Shown here piece after piece: positions 36,322 to 45,914 of a stretch of DNA of 47,189 nucleotides. Below the pieces are notes generated by a model that saw only the letters and a program-made list of their open reading frames with translations, had not been told where the DNA came from and made no database searches. Source of the stretch: Pelagibius sp. GTDB taxonomy: Bacteria > Pseudomonadota > Alphaproteobacteria > Kiloniellales > Kiloniellaceae. Location of the stretch: assembly GCF_028281305.1 (NCBI RefSeq), contig NZ_JANQKD010000023.1, positions 203,598 through 250,786 of the forward strand. The letters are read 5' to 3'. Position 1 is the first letter of the stretch. Each line of letters begins with the position of its first letter. A program made the translations under genes and the position numbers.

Positions 36322-37355
36322 ACGACAGCGCTGGAGGTGCCGGGTCCTCTTTGCGGGAGGAGGGGGCGCAAGCCTTTGTGCCCTCCGGGTTTCGGCCGCG
36401 TTGGCCGTGGCTGGGTGGCGATCTTCAAACATTGCGCAACTTTCTGCGTCGCCCGCCGGTCGATCTGACGCCCTGGCCCGGCAGGCGCCTGGAACTGCCG
36501 CTGCGTGACGGCAGCGGCGACCGGCTGCTTGCCTGTCTGCACGCAATTCCGGACGGCACCCGCGGCCTCGCAGTCCTGGTGCACGGGCTGACCGGTTGCG
36601 AGGACAGCTTCTACCTGCGTCTTTCCGCCCGCCACTGGCTGCGCAGCGGCTATGCGGTGTTGCGTCTCAATCTGCGCGGGGCCGGTCCCTCGCGGCCTTT
36701 CTGTCGGGAGCAGTACCATGCCGGTCGGAGCGCGGACCTGCGCGATGCTCTGCAGGCGCTCGCGGCAGCGGACGGTCGGCTGTTTGATCGCGGCCTCTAC
36801 CTGGTGGGGTACTCGCTCGGCGGCAACCTGCTGCTGCGCTTCCTGGCGGAGGAGGCCGGCGCTTTTCCGGTGATTGCCGGCGCCAGCGTCTCCGCGCCGA
36901 TCGATCTGAAGGCCGCGCAGCGCCGCATCATGGAGCCGCGTAACTGGGTCTACCACCGCTATCTTCTGGCGCGTATGCGCGACGAAGCGCGGGCGACGCC
37001 GGTAACCCGCAGCCAGGCGGAAGAAGCGGCCATCGCGGGTGCTGCCAGCGTCTACGAGTTCGATGACCGCGTCGTGGCGCCGGCCAACGGCTTCGATGGC
37101 GCTGACGACTACTATGCACGCTGTTCCGGCTTGCGCTTTCTGCCCGGGATCGAGGTGCCGACCCTGGTGATCCACGCGGAAGACGATCCCTGGATACCCA
37201 ACGACGCCTATCGCCGCTTCGACTGGTCCGCCAACCCGGCGCTGGCCCTGGCCATGCCGGCCAAGGGCGGACATGTCGGGTTTCACGGAGGCGAGCGCGG
37301 CACCCCCTGGCATGACAGCGAGATCGCGCGCTTCTTCTCTTCCGTGACCGCTTAG
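36300..37355 (+). CDS. YheT-family alpha/beta hydrolase
   Basis: The 351-residue protein matches the UPF0017/YheT hydrolases: FRPRWPWLGGDLQTL near the N-terminus, LVHGLTGCEDSFYLR, LRLNLRGAGPS, the nucleophile Ser in VGYSLGGNLLLRFL, Asp in IHAEDDPWIP and His in KGGHVGFHGG. E. coli YheT is an uncharacterised probable esterase. It overlaps the previous hydrolase gene by 22 bases, and an intrinsic terminator follows its stop. A GTG at 36294 is an alternative start. Confidence 0.88.
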   Translation: MVDERVLNDSAGGAGSSLREEGAQAFVPSGFRPRWPWLGGDLQTLRNFLRRPPVDLTPWPGRRLELPLRDGSGDRLLACLHAIPDGTRGLAVLVHGLTGCEDSFYLRLSARHWLRSGYAVLRLNLRGAGPSRPFCREQYHAGRSADLRDALQALAAADGRLFDRGLYLVGYSLGGNLLLRFLAEEAGAFPVIAGASVSAPIDLKAAQRRIMEPRNWVYHRYLLARMRDEARATPVTRSQAEEAAIAGAASVYEFDDRVVAPANGFDGADDYYARCSGLRFLPGIEVPTLVIHAEDDPWIPNDAYRRFDWSANPALALAMPAKGGHVGFHGGERGTPWHDSEIARFFSSVTA

Positions 37356-37365
37356 GTGAAATGAA

Positions 37366-37396
37366 ACGGGCGGCGCCATGGGCGCCGGCCGTTTTT
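37366..37396 (+). terminator. Intrinsic terminator after the YheT-like gene
   Basis: ACGGGCGGCGCC (37366-37377) pairs with GGCGCCGGCCGT (37381-37392) with one G-G mismatch and loop ATG, followed by TTTTT. It ends the plus-strand hydrolase transcript and lies between convergent genes. Confidence 0.8.
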
Positions 37397-37419
37397 CGTG
37401 TTTTCGGGCTATGCGCCCT

Positions 37420-38085
37420 CTATGAGGCGTCCGGCTGCTTCACCACGCGCAAGTAGGGTTTCACTTCCTGCCAGCCGTCCGGGAACAGCTCCTTGGCTTC
37501 CTCGTTCTTGACGGCCGGTACGATGATCACATCTTCGCCCTGCTTCCAATTGACCGGGGTCGCCACCTTGTAGTCTGCCGTGAGCTGCAGGGAGTCGATG
37601 ACCCGCAGCACCTCGTCGAAGTTGCGGCCGGTGCTCATCGGATAGGTGATCATCAGCTTCACCTTCTTGTCAGGGCCGATAACGTAGACGTTGCGGACCG
37701 TGGCGTTGTCGACGGCGGTGCGGCCGGCAGCGCTGTCGCCGGCGCCTGCCGGCAGCATTCCGTAAAGCTTCGAGACGGCAAGATCCGGGTCGCCGATCAT
37801 CGGGTAGTTCGGGGCCGTGCCCTGCGTCTCCGCGATGTCCTCGGCCCAACGTTTGTGATCCTCGACGGTGTCGACGCTGAGTCCGATGATCTTCACGTTG
37901 CGCTTTTCGAACTCGGGCTTCAGCTTCGCGACATAGCCGAGCTCGGTCGTGCAGACAGGCGTGAAGTCCTTCGGATGAGAGAACAGAACGGCCCAGCTTT
38001 CGCCGATCCAGTCGTGAAAGCTGACCTGGCCCTCGGTGGTGTCGGCTGTGAAGTCCGGTGCGGTATCGCCCAATTGTAACGCCAT
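37420..38085 (-). CDS. Peroxiredoxin, 1-Cys (Prx6) type
   Basis: The 221-residue protein reduces peroxides. The peroxidatic Cys45 lies in SHPKDFTPVCTTELG and no second Cys exists in the chain, so it is a 1-Cys enzyme. The Prx6-type C-terminal extension is present (ADYKVATPVNWKQGEDVIIVP, then KPYLRVVKQP). An AAGGAGGAAACGATC leader gives a perfect ribosome-binding site before the ATG, predicting high expression. A CTAT-N7-GTAG element lies 28 bases upstream. It is convergent with the YheT-like gene. Confidence 0.94.
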   Translation of the reverse strand: MALQLGDTAPDFTADTTEGQVSFHDWIGESWAVLFSHPKDFTPVCTTELGYVAKLKPEFEKRNVKIIGLSVDTVEDHKRWAEDIAETQGTAPNYPMIGDPDLAVSKLYGMLPAGAGDSAAGRTAVDNATVRNVYVIGPDKKVKLMITYPMSTGRNFDEVLRVIDSLQLTADYKVATPVNWKQGEDVIIVPAVKNEEAKELFPDGWQEVKPYLRVVKQPDAS

Positions 38086-38112
38086 GATCGTTTCCTCCTT
38101 GTGAGGGATTGT

Positions 38113-38127
38113 CTATCGGTTAGGTAG
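38113..38127. promoter_or_regulatory. OxyR-like half-site upstream of the peroxiredoxin
   Basis: CTAT, 7 bases, GTAG at 38113-38127 resembles one half of the OxyR pattern (ATAG/CTAT blocks with 7-base spacers). It lies 28 bases before the peroxiredoxin start. A second half is not obvious. Confidence 0.22.
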
Positions 38128-38215
38128 TCAGGATTTCCCCGAGCGCCAGTGAAAGGCGGAGGCTTCCTGAAGAAAAAGAACAGCAGCGACAGAAAGGCGC
38201 GGACTGCGGGGCGAC

Positions 38216-39941
<1,726 letters not shown>

Positions 39942-40048
39942 GGTCGCGTCGCTTTCCTTCTGTCTGGAATCTGATCACCGGACGGGCTTCCGGACCAATG
40001 CGGTCCGGAAAACCTGCCTCGATGATGCTGCCCGAGCGCTACCCGGTG

Positions 40049-41374
40049 CTACTCTGCCGCAGCGGCGGAGCCGCGCGCGGCCGTCAGCGCCTGGTCGAGA
40101 TCGGCCAGGATGTCGTCGATGTGCTCGATCCCGATGGAGAGGCGCACGTAGCCGTCCGTCACGCCCGTCGCGAGCTGCTCTTCCGGGGCGAGCTGCGAGT
40201 GGGTCGTTGTTGCCGGGTGAATCGCCAGGCTCCGTGCGTCGCCGATGTTGGCGACATGATAGAGGAGCTTCAGGGAGTCGATGAAGCGGCGCCCGGCCTC
40301 CTTGCCGCCCGCCAACTCGAAGCCCACGAGGCCGCCGTAGCCGCCGCTCAGATAGGCATCGGCCCGGCGGCGGTTCTCACCGTCCTGCAGCGAGGGGTGG
40401 ATGACGTTTGTTACGTCCGCGTGGCCTTGCAGGAACTCCGCCACGCGTGCGCCGTTGCGGCTGTGCTCGCGGATGCGCAGCGGCAGCGTCTCCAGGCCCT
40501 GAATGAACTGGAAGGCGTTGAAGGGGCTCATGGCGTAGCCAAGGTCGCGCTGCAGCGTGACCCTTGCTTTCAGGATATAGGCGATGGGGCCCAGCGGCTT
40601 GGCGGCTTCGGTCCAGACGGCGCCATGGTAGCTGGGGTCGGGCTGAGTCAGCAGCGGGAAACGCTCCCCATGCTTCTCCCAGTCGAAGTTGCCGCCGTCG
40701 ACCAGGAGGCCGCCGATGGAGGTTCCGTGTCCGCCGATGTACTTGGTCGTCGAGTAGACGACGATGTGGGCGCCGTGCTTGAAAGGCTGGCAGAGGACGG
40801 GCGCGGCCGTGTTGTCGACGATCAGCGGCACGCCCAGTTCGTTGCCGATGGCCGCCACCTCGCCGATGGGAAAGACGGCCAGTTTCGGGTTGGGCAGGGT
40901 CTCGGCGTAGTAGGCGCGCGTCCGTTCGTCGGTGGCGCGGCGGAAATTCTCCGGGTCAGCCGGGTCGACGAAGCGCACCTCGATGCCAAAGGTGTTGAGA
41001 GTGTTGGCGAAGAGGTTCCAGGTGCCGCCATAGAGGTCGGTTGAGCTGACGATGTTGTCGCCGGAGCGGGCGATGTTCTGGATGGCGATGGCGGACGCGG
41101 CCTGGCCTGAGGAGACTGCCAGAGCGGCGGCGCCGCCCTCGATCGCCGTAACCCGCTGCTCCAGCACGTCGCAGGTTGGGTTCATGATCCGCGTGTAGAT
41201 GTTGCCGAGCTCCTTCAGCGCGAAGAGGTTGGCCGCGTGATCGGTGTCCTGAAACTCGTAGGACGTGGTCTGATAAATGGGGACGGCGACGGAGCCGGTA
41301 TGCGGGTCGCTGCGGTAGCCGGCGTGCAGCGCCAGGGTTTCCGGGTTCAGCGTCTTCTTCGGGGAATCGGTCAT
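40049..41374 (-). CDS. metY: O-acetylhomoserine sulfhydrylase (aminocarboxypropyltransferase)
   Basis: MetY makes homocysteine directly from O-acetylhomoserine and sulfide. The 441-residue length and sequence fit: [50 protein letters not shown], the Schiff-base Lys211 in [12 protein letters not shown], and [13 protein letters not shown]. The 60-residue extra region around 220-280 ([24 protein letters not shown]) distinguishes it from the shorter MetB/MetC proteins. ATG 41374 has GAGGG 7 bases upstream. A SAM-II riboswitch lies in its leader, so it should be repressed when S-adenosylmethionine is plentiful. Confidence 0.95.
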   Translation of the reverse strand: MTDSPKKTLNPETLALHAGYRSDPHTGSVAVPIYQTTSYEFQDTDHAANLFALKELGNIYTRIMNPTCDVLEQRVTAIEGGAAALAVSSGQAASAIAIQNIARSGDNIVSSTDLYGGTWNLFANTLNTFGIEVRFVDPADPENFRRATDERTRAYYAETLPNPKLAVFPIGEVAAIGNELGVPLIVDNTAAPVLCQPFKHGAHIVVYSTTKYIGGHGTSIGGLLVDGGNFDWEKHGERFPLLTQPDPSYHGAVWTEAAKPLGPIAYILKARVTLQRDLGYAMSPFNAFQFIQGLETLPLRIREHSRNGARVAEFLQGHADVTNVIHPSLQDGENRRRADAYLSGGYGGLVGFELAGGKEAGRRFIDSLKLLYHVANIGDARSLAIHPATTTHSQLAPEEQLATGVTDGYVRLSIGIEHIDDILADLDQALTAARGSAAAAE

Positions 41375-41378
41375 GTCT

Positions 41379-41430
41379 GGGCCCTCGTAGTCTTTCGGTC
41401 GTCTCAAGATGTCATCTCCCAGAGGGGCCC
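41379..41430 (-). promoter_or_regulatory. Candidate Shine-Dalgarno-sequestering helix of the metY leader
   Basis: Read on the minus strand, GGGCCCCTC (41430-41422) can pair with GAGGGCCC (41386-41379) with one bulged base. The second strand contains the metY ribosome-binding site GAGGG. It lies just 3' of the riboswitch and may be its expression platform. Confidence 0.4.
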
Positions 41431-41438
41431 ACCCAGGA

Positions 41439-41492
41439 GTGGATTTTTAGCCTTTGTTGACGCGGAGCAAGCTACCCCTCAAATCACCGCGA
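41439..41492 (-). promoter_or_regulatory. SAM-II riboswitch upstream of metY
   Basis: On the minus strand the leader contains CGCGGTGATTTGA, GGGGTAGCTTGCT, CCGCG, TCAACAAA and GGCTAAAAATCC in this order. This matches the SAM-II core: stem P1 (CGCGG 41491-41487 with CCGCG 41465-41461), the GUGAUUUGA loop strand, the A-rich linker and the GCUAAAAA strand. The pseudoknot can form between GGGT (41477-41474) and ATCC (41444-41441). SAM-II elements are known from alphaproteobacteria before methionine genes. Confidence 0.88.
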
Positions 41493-41529
41493 ACCCCTTG
41501 GGAGGGTCAGTCCAGGCACCCCTCTCAGC

Positions 41530-41562
41530 AAAAAAACCGCCGCGGCTGACCCGGGCGGTTTT
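41530..41562 (-). terminator. Intrinsic terminator upstream of the metY riboswitch
   Basis: On the minus strand AAAACCGCC (41562-41554) pairs with GGCGGTTTT (41541-41533), followed by more T residues. It ends some leftward transcript before the metY leader begins. No protein gene is known upstream on this strand, which suggests a short RNA. Confidence 0.65.
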
Positions 41563-41625
41563 CACCACTCGTTTAGCCGCATTTCTAAAGCGCCCGCAAG
41601 CTGAGACCAAATCGGCGCTGAAGCA
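41531..41625 (-). ncRNA. Possible small RNA between the valine operon and metY
   Basis: A TTGACA (41656-41651, minus) could serve as a -35 box with a start near 41622 and the terminator at 41562-41530 as its end, giving a transcript of about 90 bases. The -10 region (TTCCTT) is poor. The stretch contains a tiny frame MRLNEW just before the terminator. I recognise no known RNA family. Confidence 0.22.
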
Positions 41626-41808
41626 GCAAGGAACGACGAAGCCGGCCCAATGTCAAGCGCCTTGTCCTGCCAGGCCGAGCCCCTTTTCTGCCAGGGCCGT
41701 CGTCTCCCCTTGCGCCCTTCAACCCTTGAGGGAACCCGATTCCAGCCGGAGCAGCGGTCCCGGGATAGCCTTGCCGGCGCCGTTGCGTCCGCTGATCCCG
41801 CCCCAAGT

Positions 41809-41857
41809 CTGATTGCCCGGGGCTGATTGCCCGGGGCTGATTGCCCGGGGCTGATTG
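41809..41857. repeat. Tandem 14-bp repeat (3.5 copies)
   Basis: CTGATTGCCCGGGG occurs three times head to tail (41809-41822, 41823-41836, 41837-41850) with a seven-base partial fourth copy (41851-41857). All full copies are identical. It lies 76-124 bases before the acyl-CoA dehydrogenase start. Together with the riboswitch and terminator it accounts for most of the 558-base gap between metY and that gene. Confidence 0.95.
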
Positions 41858-41932
41858 ACAGAACGGGGACCGGCCCTATCATCGCCGCCGATCCGTCCTC
41901 TGCCTCTCGGCGTCCTCCTGCGGGGTTCCCCC

Positions 41933-43072
41933 ATGTCCTTCAATCTCAACGATGAACAGCGCGCCTTTCAGGACATGGCCCGCCAGTTCGCGGCCGAAGA
42001 GATGGCACCCCATGCGGCGCGCTGGGATGAGACCTGCGAGTTTCCGGTCGAGACCCTGCGCAAGGCGGCCGCCCTGGGGTTGGCCGGCATCTACGTGCGC
42101 GAGGGCTCGGGCGGGTCGGGGCTGACCCGCTTTGACGCGGCGCTGATCTTCGAGGAACTGGCCGCGGCCTGCGTGTCGACCGCCGCCTACATGTCGATCC
42201 ACAACATGGTCGCCTGGATGATCGACAGCTTTGCCGGCGACGCCCTGCGGGAGCGCTTTCTGCCGCAGCTGCTGAGCATGGAACACTTCGGCAGCTACTG
42301 CCTGACCGAGCCCGGCTCCGGTTCCGACGCAGCCTCGCTGAAGACCGCCGCGCGGAAAGACGGCGATCACTATGTCCTCAACGGTTCCAAGGCCTTTATC
42401 TCCGGCGGCGGCGCCAGCGACGTCTACGTCGTCATGTGCCGCACCGGCGGCGAGGGGCCGGCTGGGATCTCGGCTCTTGTGGTTCCGAAGCAGACGGAGG
42501 GCCTTTCGTTCGGCAAACAGGAAAAGAAGCTTGGCTGGAACAGCCAGCCGACCGCTGCCGTGGTCTTCGAGGACGCCCGCGTGCCTGCCGCCAACCTGCT
42601 GGGTGGCGAGGGCGAGGGCTTCAAGTTCGCGATGATGGGCCTCGACGGCGGGCGCGTGAACATCGGTGCCTGCTCGCTGGGCGGTGCCAGGGCTTGTCTT
42701 GAGGCCGCCCACGAACACATGACAGTGCGCCGTCAGTTCGGAAGAACCCTCGACCAGTTCCAGGCGCTGCAGTTCAAGTACGCCGACATGGCGACCCGGC
42801 TGGAGGCGGCGCGGCTGATGGTCTGGCGGGCGGCCGCTATGCTGGACGAAGGCGCTCCCGACAAGACCCTGCACTGCGCCATGGCGAAGCGCTATGCAAC
42901 GGACGCCGCCTTCGGTATCTGCAACGACGCCCTGCAGCTGCACGGTGGCTACGGCTATATACGCGAGTACCCGGTCGAGCGCTTTCTGCGCGACGTGCGT
43001 GTCCACCAGATACTGGAGGGCACCAACGAAATCATGCGCGTCATCATCGCGCGCAGGCTGCTTGGTGAGTGA
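41933..43072 (+). CDS. Acyl-CoA dehydrogenase, probably isobutyryl-CoA dehydrogenase
   Basis: The 379-residue FAD enzyme has [81 protein letters not shown], the catalytic Glu in [14 protein letters not shown] and the [18 protein letters not shown] loop. It is followed at once by 3-hydroxyisobutyryl-CoA hydrolase and 3-hydroxyisobutyrate dehydrogenase genes, so isobutyryl-CoA from valine is the likely substrate. ATG 41933 marks the start of homology ([16 protein letters not shown]). Confidence 0.92.
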   Translation: MSFNLNDEQRAFQDMARQFAAEEMAPHAARWDETCEFPVETLRKAAALGLAGIYVREGSGGSGLTRFDAALIFEELAAACVSTAAYMSIHNMVAWMIDSFAGDALRERFLPQLLSMEHFGSYCLTEPGSGSDAASLKTAARKDGDHYVLNGSKAFISGGGASDVYVVMCRTGGEGPAGISALVVPKQTEGLSFGKQEKKLGWNSQPTAAVVFEDARVPAANLLGGEGEGFKFAMMGLDGGRVNIGACSLGGARACLEAAHEHMTVRRQFGRTLDQFQALQFKYADMATRLEAARLMVWRAAAMLDEGAPDKTLHCAMAKRYATDAAFGICNDALQLHGGYGYIREYPVERFLRDVRVHQILEGTNEIMRVIIARRLLGE

Positions 43073-43105
43073 TGCAACAGGATCAGGAACAGGTAACGGT
43101 ACTGT

Positions 43106-44170
43106 ATGACTGAGGGTAGCGAGATCGAGTTCGAGGAGAAGGGCGGAACCGGGTTCATAACGCTGAACCGGCCGAAGGCGCTGAACGCGCTGACCCTGGA
43201 GATGATTGACGCGATGATGCCGCGTCTGGAGACCTGGCGGACCGCTTCCGACATCAAGGCCGTCGTGATCAGCGGTGCGGGCGACCGGGCGTTCTGCGCC
43301 GGCGGCGACGTCCGGGCGGTTTACGAGGCCGGGCGGAACGGCGGCGACCTGACGCGCGCGTTCTTTCGGGAGGAGTACCGGCTCAACCGGATGATCCATG
43401 TTTTTCCAAAACCTTATGTGGCGCTGATCGACGGCATCACCATGGGCGGCGGGGTCGGACTCTCGGTCCACGGCAGCCACCGCGTGGCGACGGAGCGGAC
43501 GATGCTGGCGATGCCGGAAACCGGGATCGGGCTGTTCCCCGACGTCGGCGGCACCTATTTCCTGCCCCGGCTTCCCGGCAAGCTTGGCCTCTTTCTGGCG
43601 CTGACCGGCTGGCGTCTGAATGCCGCCGATGCGCTCTACTGCGGTCTCGCCACCGACTTCGTAGAAGGCGACAGGATTCCGGCCTTGCGGGAGGCCTTCG
43701 CTTCGGCGGACTGGGAAAGCGCCGCGCCGGAGGCCGTCGTCGACGCCGTTATCGAGCGTTTCACGGCAGAGCCCGGCGCCGCTGTGCTTGCCAATCATCG
43801 CGCGCTGATCGATCGCTGCTTCGCAGCTCCCTCGGTCGAGGAGATCCTGGAGGCGCTGGATGCGGAAGCAGGCGACTGGCCGGCGAAGGTGGCCAAGACC
43901 ATTCGCCGCCAGTCGCCAACCAGTCTGAAGGTGACCTTTGCACAGGTGACACGCGGCGAAGGCATGGACTTCGACAGCGCAATGGTCGACGAGTACCGTC
44001 TCAGCCAGGCTTTCATGGCCGGGGCCGACTTCTACGAAGGTATTCGCGCGGTGCTGGTCGATAAGGACAACCAGCCGAAGTGGACACCGGCAACCCTGCC
44101 CGAGGTGACCGCCGAAGCGGTGGAGGCGCACTTCCGGCCGCTGGGCGACCGCGATCTGACGTTTCCATAG
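43106..44170 (+). CDS. 3-hydroxyisobutyryl-CoA hydrolase (enoyl-CoA hydratase family)
   Basis: The 354-residue crotonase-fold protein has ITLNRPKALNALTLEMI, the oxyanion-hole segments DRAFCAGGDVRAVYEAG and ITMGGGVGLSVHG, and AMPETGIGLFPDVGGTYFLPRL, where the Glu and Asp are the hydrolase catalytic residues. The length and the C-terminal RRQSPTSLKVTFAQVTRG and DFYEGIRAVLVDKDNQPKW are specific to HIBCH-type enzymes. It frees 3-hydroxyisobutyrate from its CoA ester in valine degradation, between the acyl-CoA dehydrogenase and mmsB genes. The preceding enoyl-CoA hydratase step is not encoded here. Confidence 0.94.
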   Translation: MTEGSEIEFEEKGGTGFITLNRPKALNALTLEMIDAMMPRLETWRTASDIKAVVISGAGDRAFCAGGDVRAVYEAGRNGGDLTRAFFREEYRLNRMIHVFPKPYVALIDGITMGGGVGLSVHGSHRVATERTMLAMPETGIGLFPDVGGTYFLPRLPGKLGLFLALTGWRLNAADALYCGLATDFVEGDRIPALREAFASADWESAAPEAVVDAVIERFTAEPGAAVLANHRALIDRCFAAPSVEEILEALDAEAGDWPAKVAKTIRRQSPTSLKVTFAQVTRGEGMDFDSAMVDEYRLSQAFMAGADFYEGIRAVLVDKDNQPKWTPATLPEVTAEAVEAHFRPLGDRDLTFP

Positions 44171-44238
44171 CGGGTCGCATGCAAGGCCGGCATAAGACAA
44201 AGCAATCGACGGGCAAAGCGATCAAAGGGGAGGAAGAG

Positions 44239-45135
44239 ATGGCGCGGATCGGATTTCTTGGCTTGGGCAACATGGGTCTGCCGATGGCGAAGAACCTCTT
44301 GGCGGCCGGGCACGAGGTCGTCGGCTTCGACGTCGTCGCCGCAGCGCGGGACGCCGCGGCAGCGGCCGGGCTTTCCGTTGCTTCGGAGCAGAGCGCGCTT
44401 CTGGAGGGGACCGGCACCATCGTCACCATGCTGCCTGCCGGTGAGCATGTGCGCTCCGTCTACACGGGGCCGGACGGACTCCTGGCCGGCGCCGGCGCCG
44501 ACAGCCTCTTTATCGACTGTTCCACGATCGATGTGGCGACAGCGCGGGAGGTGCATGGTGAGGCCGCTGCGCGCGGGCATGCAATGATCGATGCGCCCGT
44601 CTCCGGCGGCGTTGCCGGGGCGGAGGCCGGCACGCTGACATTCATGGTCGGGGGAGAGGCGCCGGCCTTCGAAAGGGCCAAGGCCTGTCTCGAGATCATG
44701 GGACGCAACATCGTCCACGCCGGCGGAGCCGGTAACGGTCAGGCTGCCAAGATCTGCAACAACATGATCCTCGGCATTTCCATGATCGCCATTTCCGAGG
44801 CCTTTGCGCTTGGGAAGAAACTTGGCCTCGATCCCAAGGATCTCTTCGACATCAGTTCCGCGGCCTCAGGATCCTGTTGGGCGATGCTCAACCACAACCC
44901 GGTTCCCGGGCTCGTCGAGACTGCGGCAGCCAACCGGGATTATCAGCCTGGCTTTGCCGCGGCGATGATGCACAAGGATCTGAAGCTGGCGCAGAGCGCC
45001 GCCAATCACGCCGGGGCTGCCACGCCCTTGGGGGCTGAGGCGGCGGCCCTTTACACCCTCTTCGTCAATGCCGGTCACGGCGGCCTCGACTATTCGGCGA
45101 TTATCAAGCTGATCGAAGGTAAACCCGAGGTTTGA
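44239..45135 (+). CDS. mmsB: 3-hydroxyisobutyrate dehydrogenase
   Basis: MmsB oxidises 3-hydroxyisobutyrate to methylmalonate semialdehyde with NAD+. The 298-residue protein has RIGFLGLGNMGLPMAKNLLAAG (NAD fold), IDAPVSGGVAGAEAGTLTFMVGG (substrate site), the catalytic Lys in GNGQAAKICNNMILG, and the helical C-terminal domain. ATG 44239 follows GGGGAGGAAGAG. It is the third gene of the valine operon; methylmalonate-semialdehyde dehydrogenase is not in the window. Confidence 0.95.
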   Translation: MARIGFLGLGNMGLPMAKNLLAAGHEVVGFDVVAAARDAAAAAGLSVASEQSALLEGTGTIVTMLPAGEHVRSVYTGPDGLLAGAGADSLFIDCSTIDVATAREVHGEAAARGHAMIDAPVSGGVAGAEAGTLTFMVGGEAPAFERAKACLEIMGRNIVHAGGAGNGQAAKICNNMILGISMIAISEAFALGKKLGLDPKDLFDISSAASGSCWAMLNHNPVPGLVETAAANRDYQPGFAAAMMHKDLKLAQSAANHAGAATPLGAEAAALYTLFVNAGHGGLDYSAIIKLIEGKPEV

Positions 45136-45233
45136 TCCGAGCCGCCGCTCCGGAACGGCACGGAGCCCCCGGCCTCTATGCCTCGAAGGCCTGTGGCAAT
45201 CAGCGGAACGCCATTAAATATCTATATAAAACA

Positions 45234-45273
45234 ATGAGATAAATCCCTCATCTGTTAAGTAAAGTTTAACAGG
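45234..45273. promoter_or_regulatory. Two inverted repeats in the promoter region of the LdtR-like gene
   Basis: CTGTTAA (45253-45259) and TTAACAG (45267-45273) form a perfect repeat with a 7-base centre. Just upstream ATGAG (45234-45238) and CTCAT (45248-45252) form a second. They lie in a distinctly AT-rich stretch 63-102 bases before the gene. A MarR-type dimer site for self-regulation is a reasonable inference. Confidence 0.45.
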
Positions 45274-45335
45274 CTTCCCGTTAGCCTTGTAGGAATGCCA
45301 AGAGGCTTCCAATCAAAGAGCTATGCGAGGGAATC

Positions 45336-45803
45336 GTGAAGTCGAAGTATCTTGACCTGATCAGCTTGGTGGAGAGGCTGCACCGTCAGTGTCTTGAAGT
45401 CATCAAGGCTGACCTCGACCGCCAGGGCGTCCGGGACCTGAACAACGTTCAGGCCCTTATTCTTTTCAACATCGGCGACGAAGAGCTGTCGATCGGCGAG
45501 CTGACCCAGCGTGGCTACTACCTGGGCTCAAACGTCTCGTACAACGTGAAGAAGATGGTCGAGCACGGCTATCTGATTCAGGAGCGCTCGCCCCATGACC
45601 GCCGGTCCTTCCACGTAAGGGCCTCCGAAAAGGGTATCGCGGTCTATCGCAGCATCTCGGCGCTGTTCGATCAGCATGCCACGCAGCTGACCGAAGGCCA
45701 GCTGTCGGAGGAGGGGCTGGACGCGGCCAATCACGCCCTGCGGCGCGTGCAGCAGTTCTGGTCGACCCCGGCCAGCATGGCGCGCAACCTGAGCGCCGCC
45801 TAG
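45336..45803 (+). CDS. ldtR: MarR-family winged-helix regulator, LdtR-like
   Basis: The 155-residue protein carries a winged helix: VQALILFNIGDEELSIGELTQRGYYLGSNVSYNVKKMVEHGYLIQERSPHDRRSFHVRASEKG. The segments LVERLHRQCLEVIKADLDRQG and RGYYLGSNVSYNVKK resemble LdtR, the Liberibacter regulator of an L,D-transpeptidase gene and osmotic tolerance. No transpeptidase gene is adjacent. It begins at GTG 45336 with GAGGG just upstream and ends before a strong terminator, so it is a single-gene unit. Naming it ldtR is by resemblance. Confidence 0.85.
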   Translation: MKSKYLDLISLVERLHRQCLEVIKADLDRQGVRDLNNVQALILFNIGDEELSIGELTQRGYYLGSNVSYNVKKMVEHGYLIQERSPHDRRSFHVRASEKGIAVYRSISALFDQHATQLTEGQLSEEGLDAANHALRRVQQFWSTPASMARNLSAA

Positions 45804-45858
45804 CTGCTCCTTACCCCCGGCCTGCTGGGCCGGCGGTATTGCCCTTCGCATAAAGCTG

Positions 45859-45898
45859 AGCCCCGGCCGCCATCGCGGCCGGGGCTGCTTTGTTTTTT
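45859..45898 (+). terminator. Intrinsic terminator after the LdtR-like gene
   Basis: AGCCCCGGCCGC (45859-45870) and GCGGCCGGGGCT (45875-45886) form a perfect 12-bp stem with loop CATC, followed by GCTTTGTTTTTT. It separates the regulator from the convergent glutaryl-CoA dehydrogenase gene. Confidence 0.9.
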
Positions 45899-45914
45899 GG
45901 CCCCGAATGAGGCC

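Noticed and set aside
41809..41857. CRISPR array
   Set aside because: The repeats are directly adjacent with no spacers and no cas genes are nearby.
41879..44200. A 773-codon minus-strand open frame across the valine-degradation genes
   Set aside because: It runs antisense to acyl-CoA dehydrogenase and 3-hydroxyisobutyryl-CoA hydrolase genes with clear catalytic motifs; the frame is a composition artefact.
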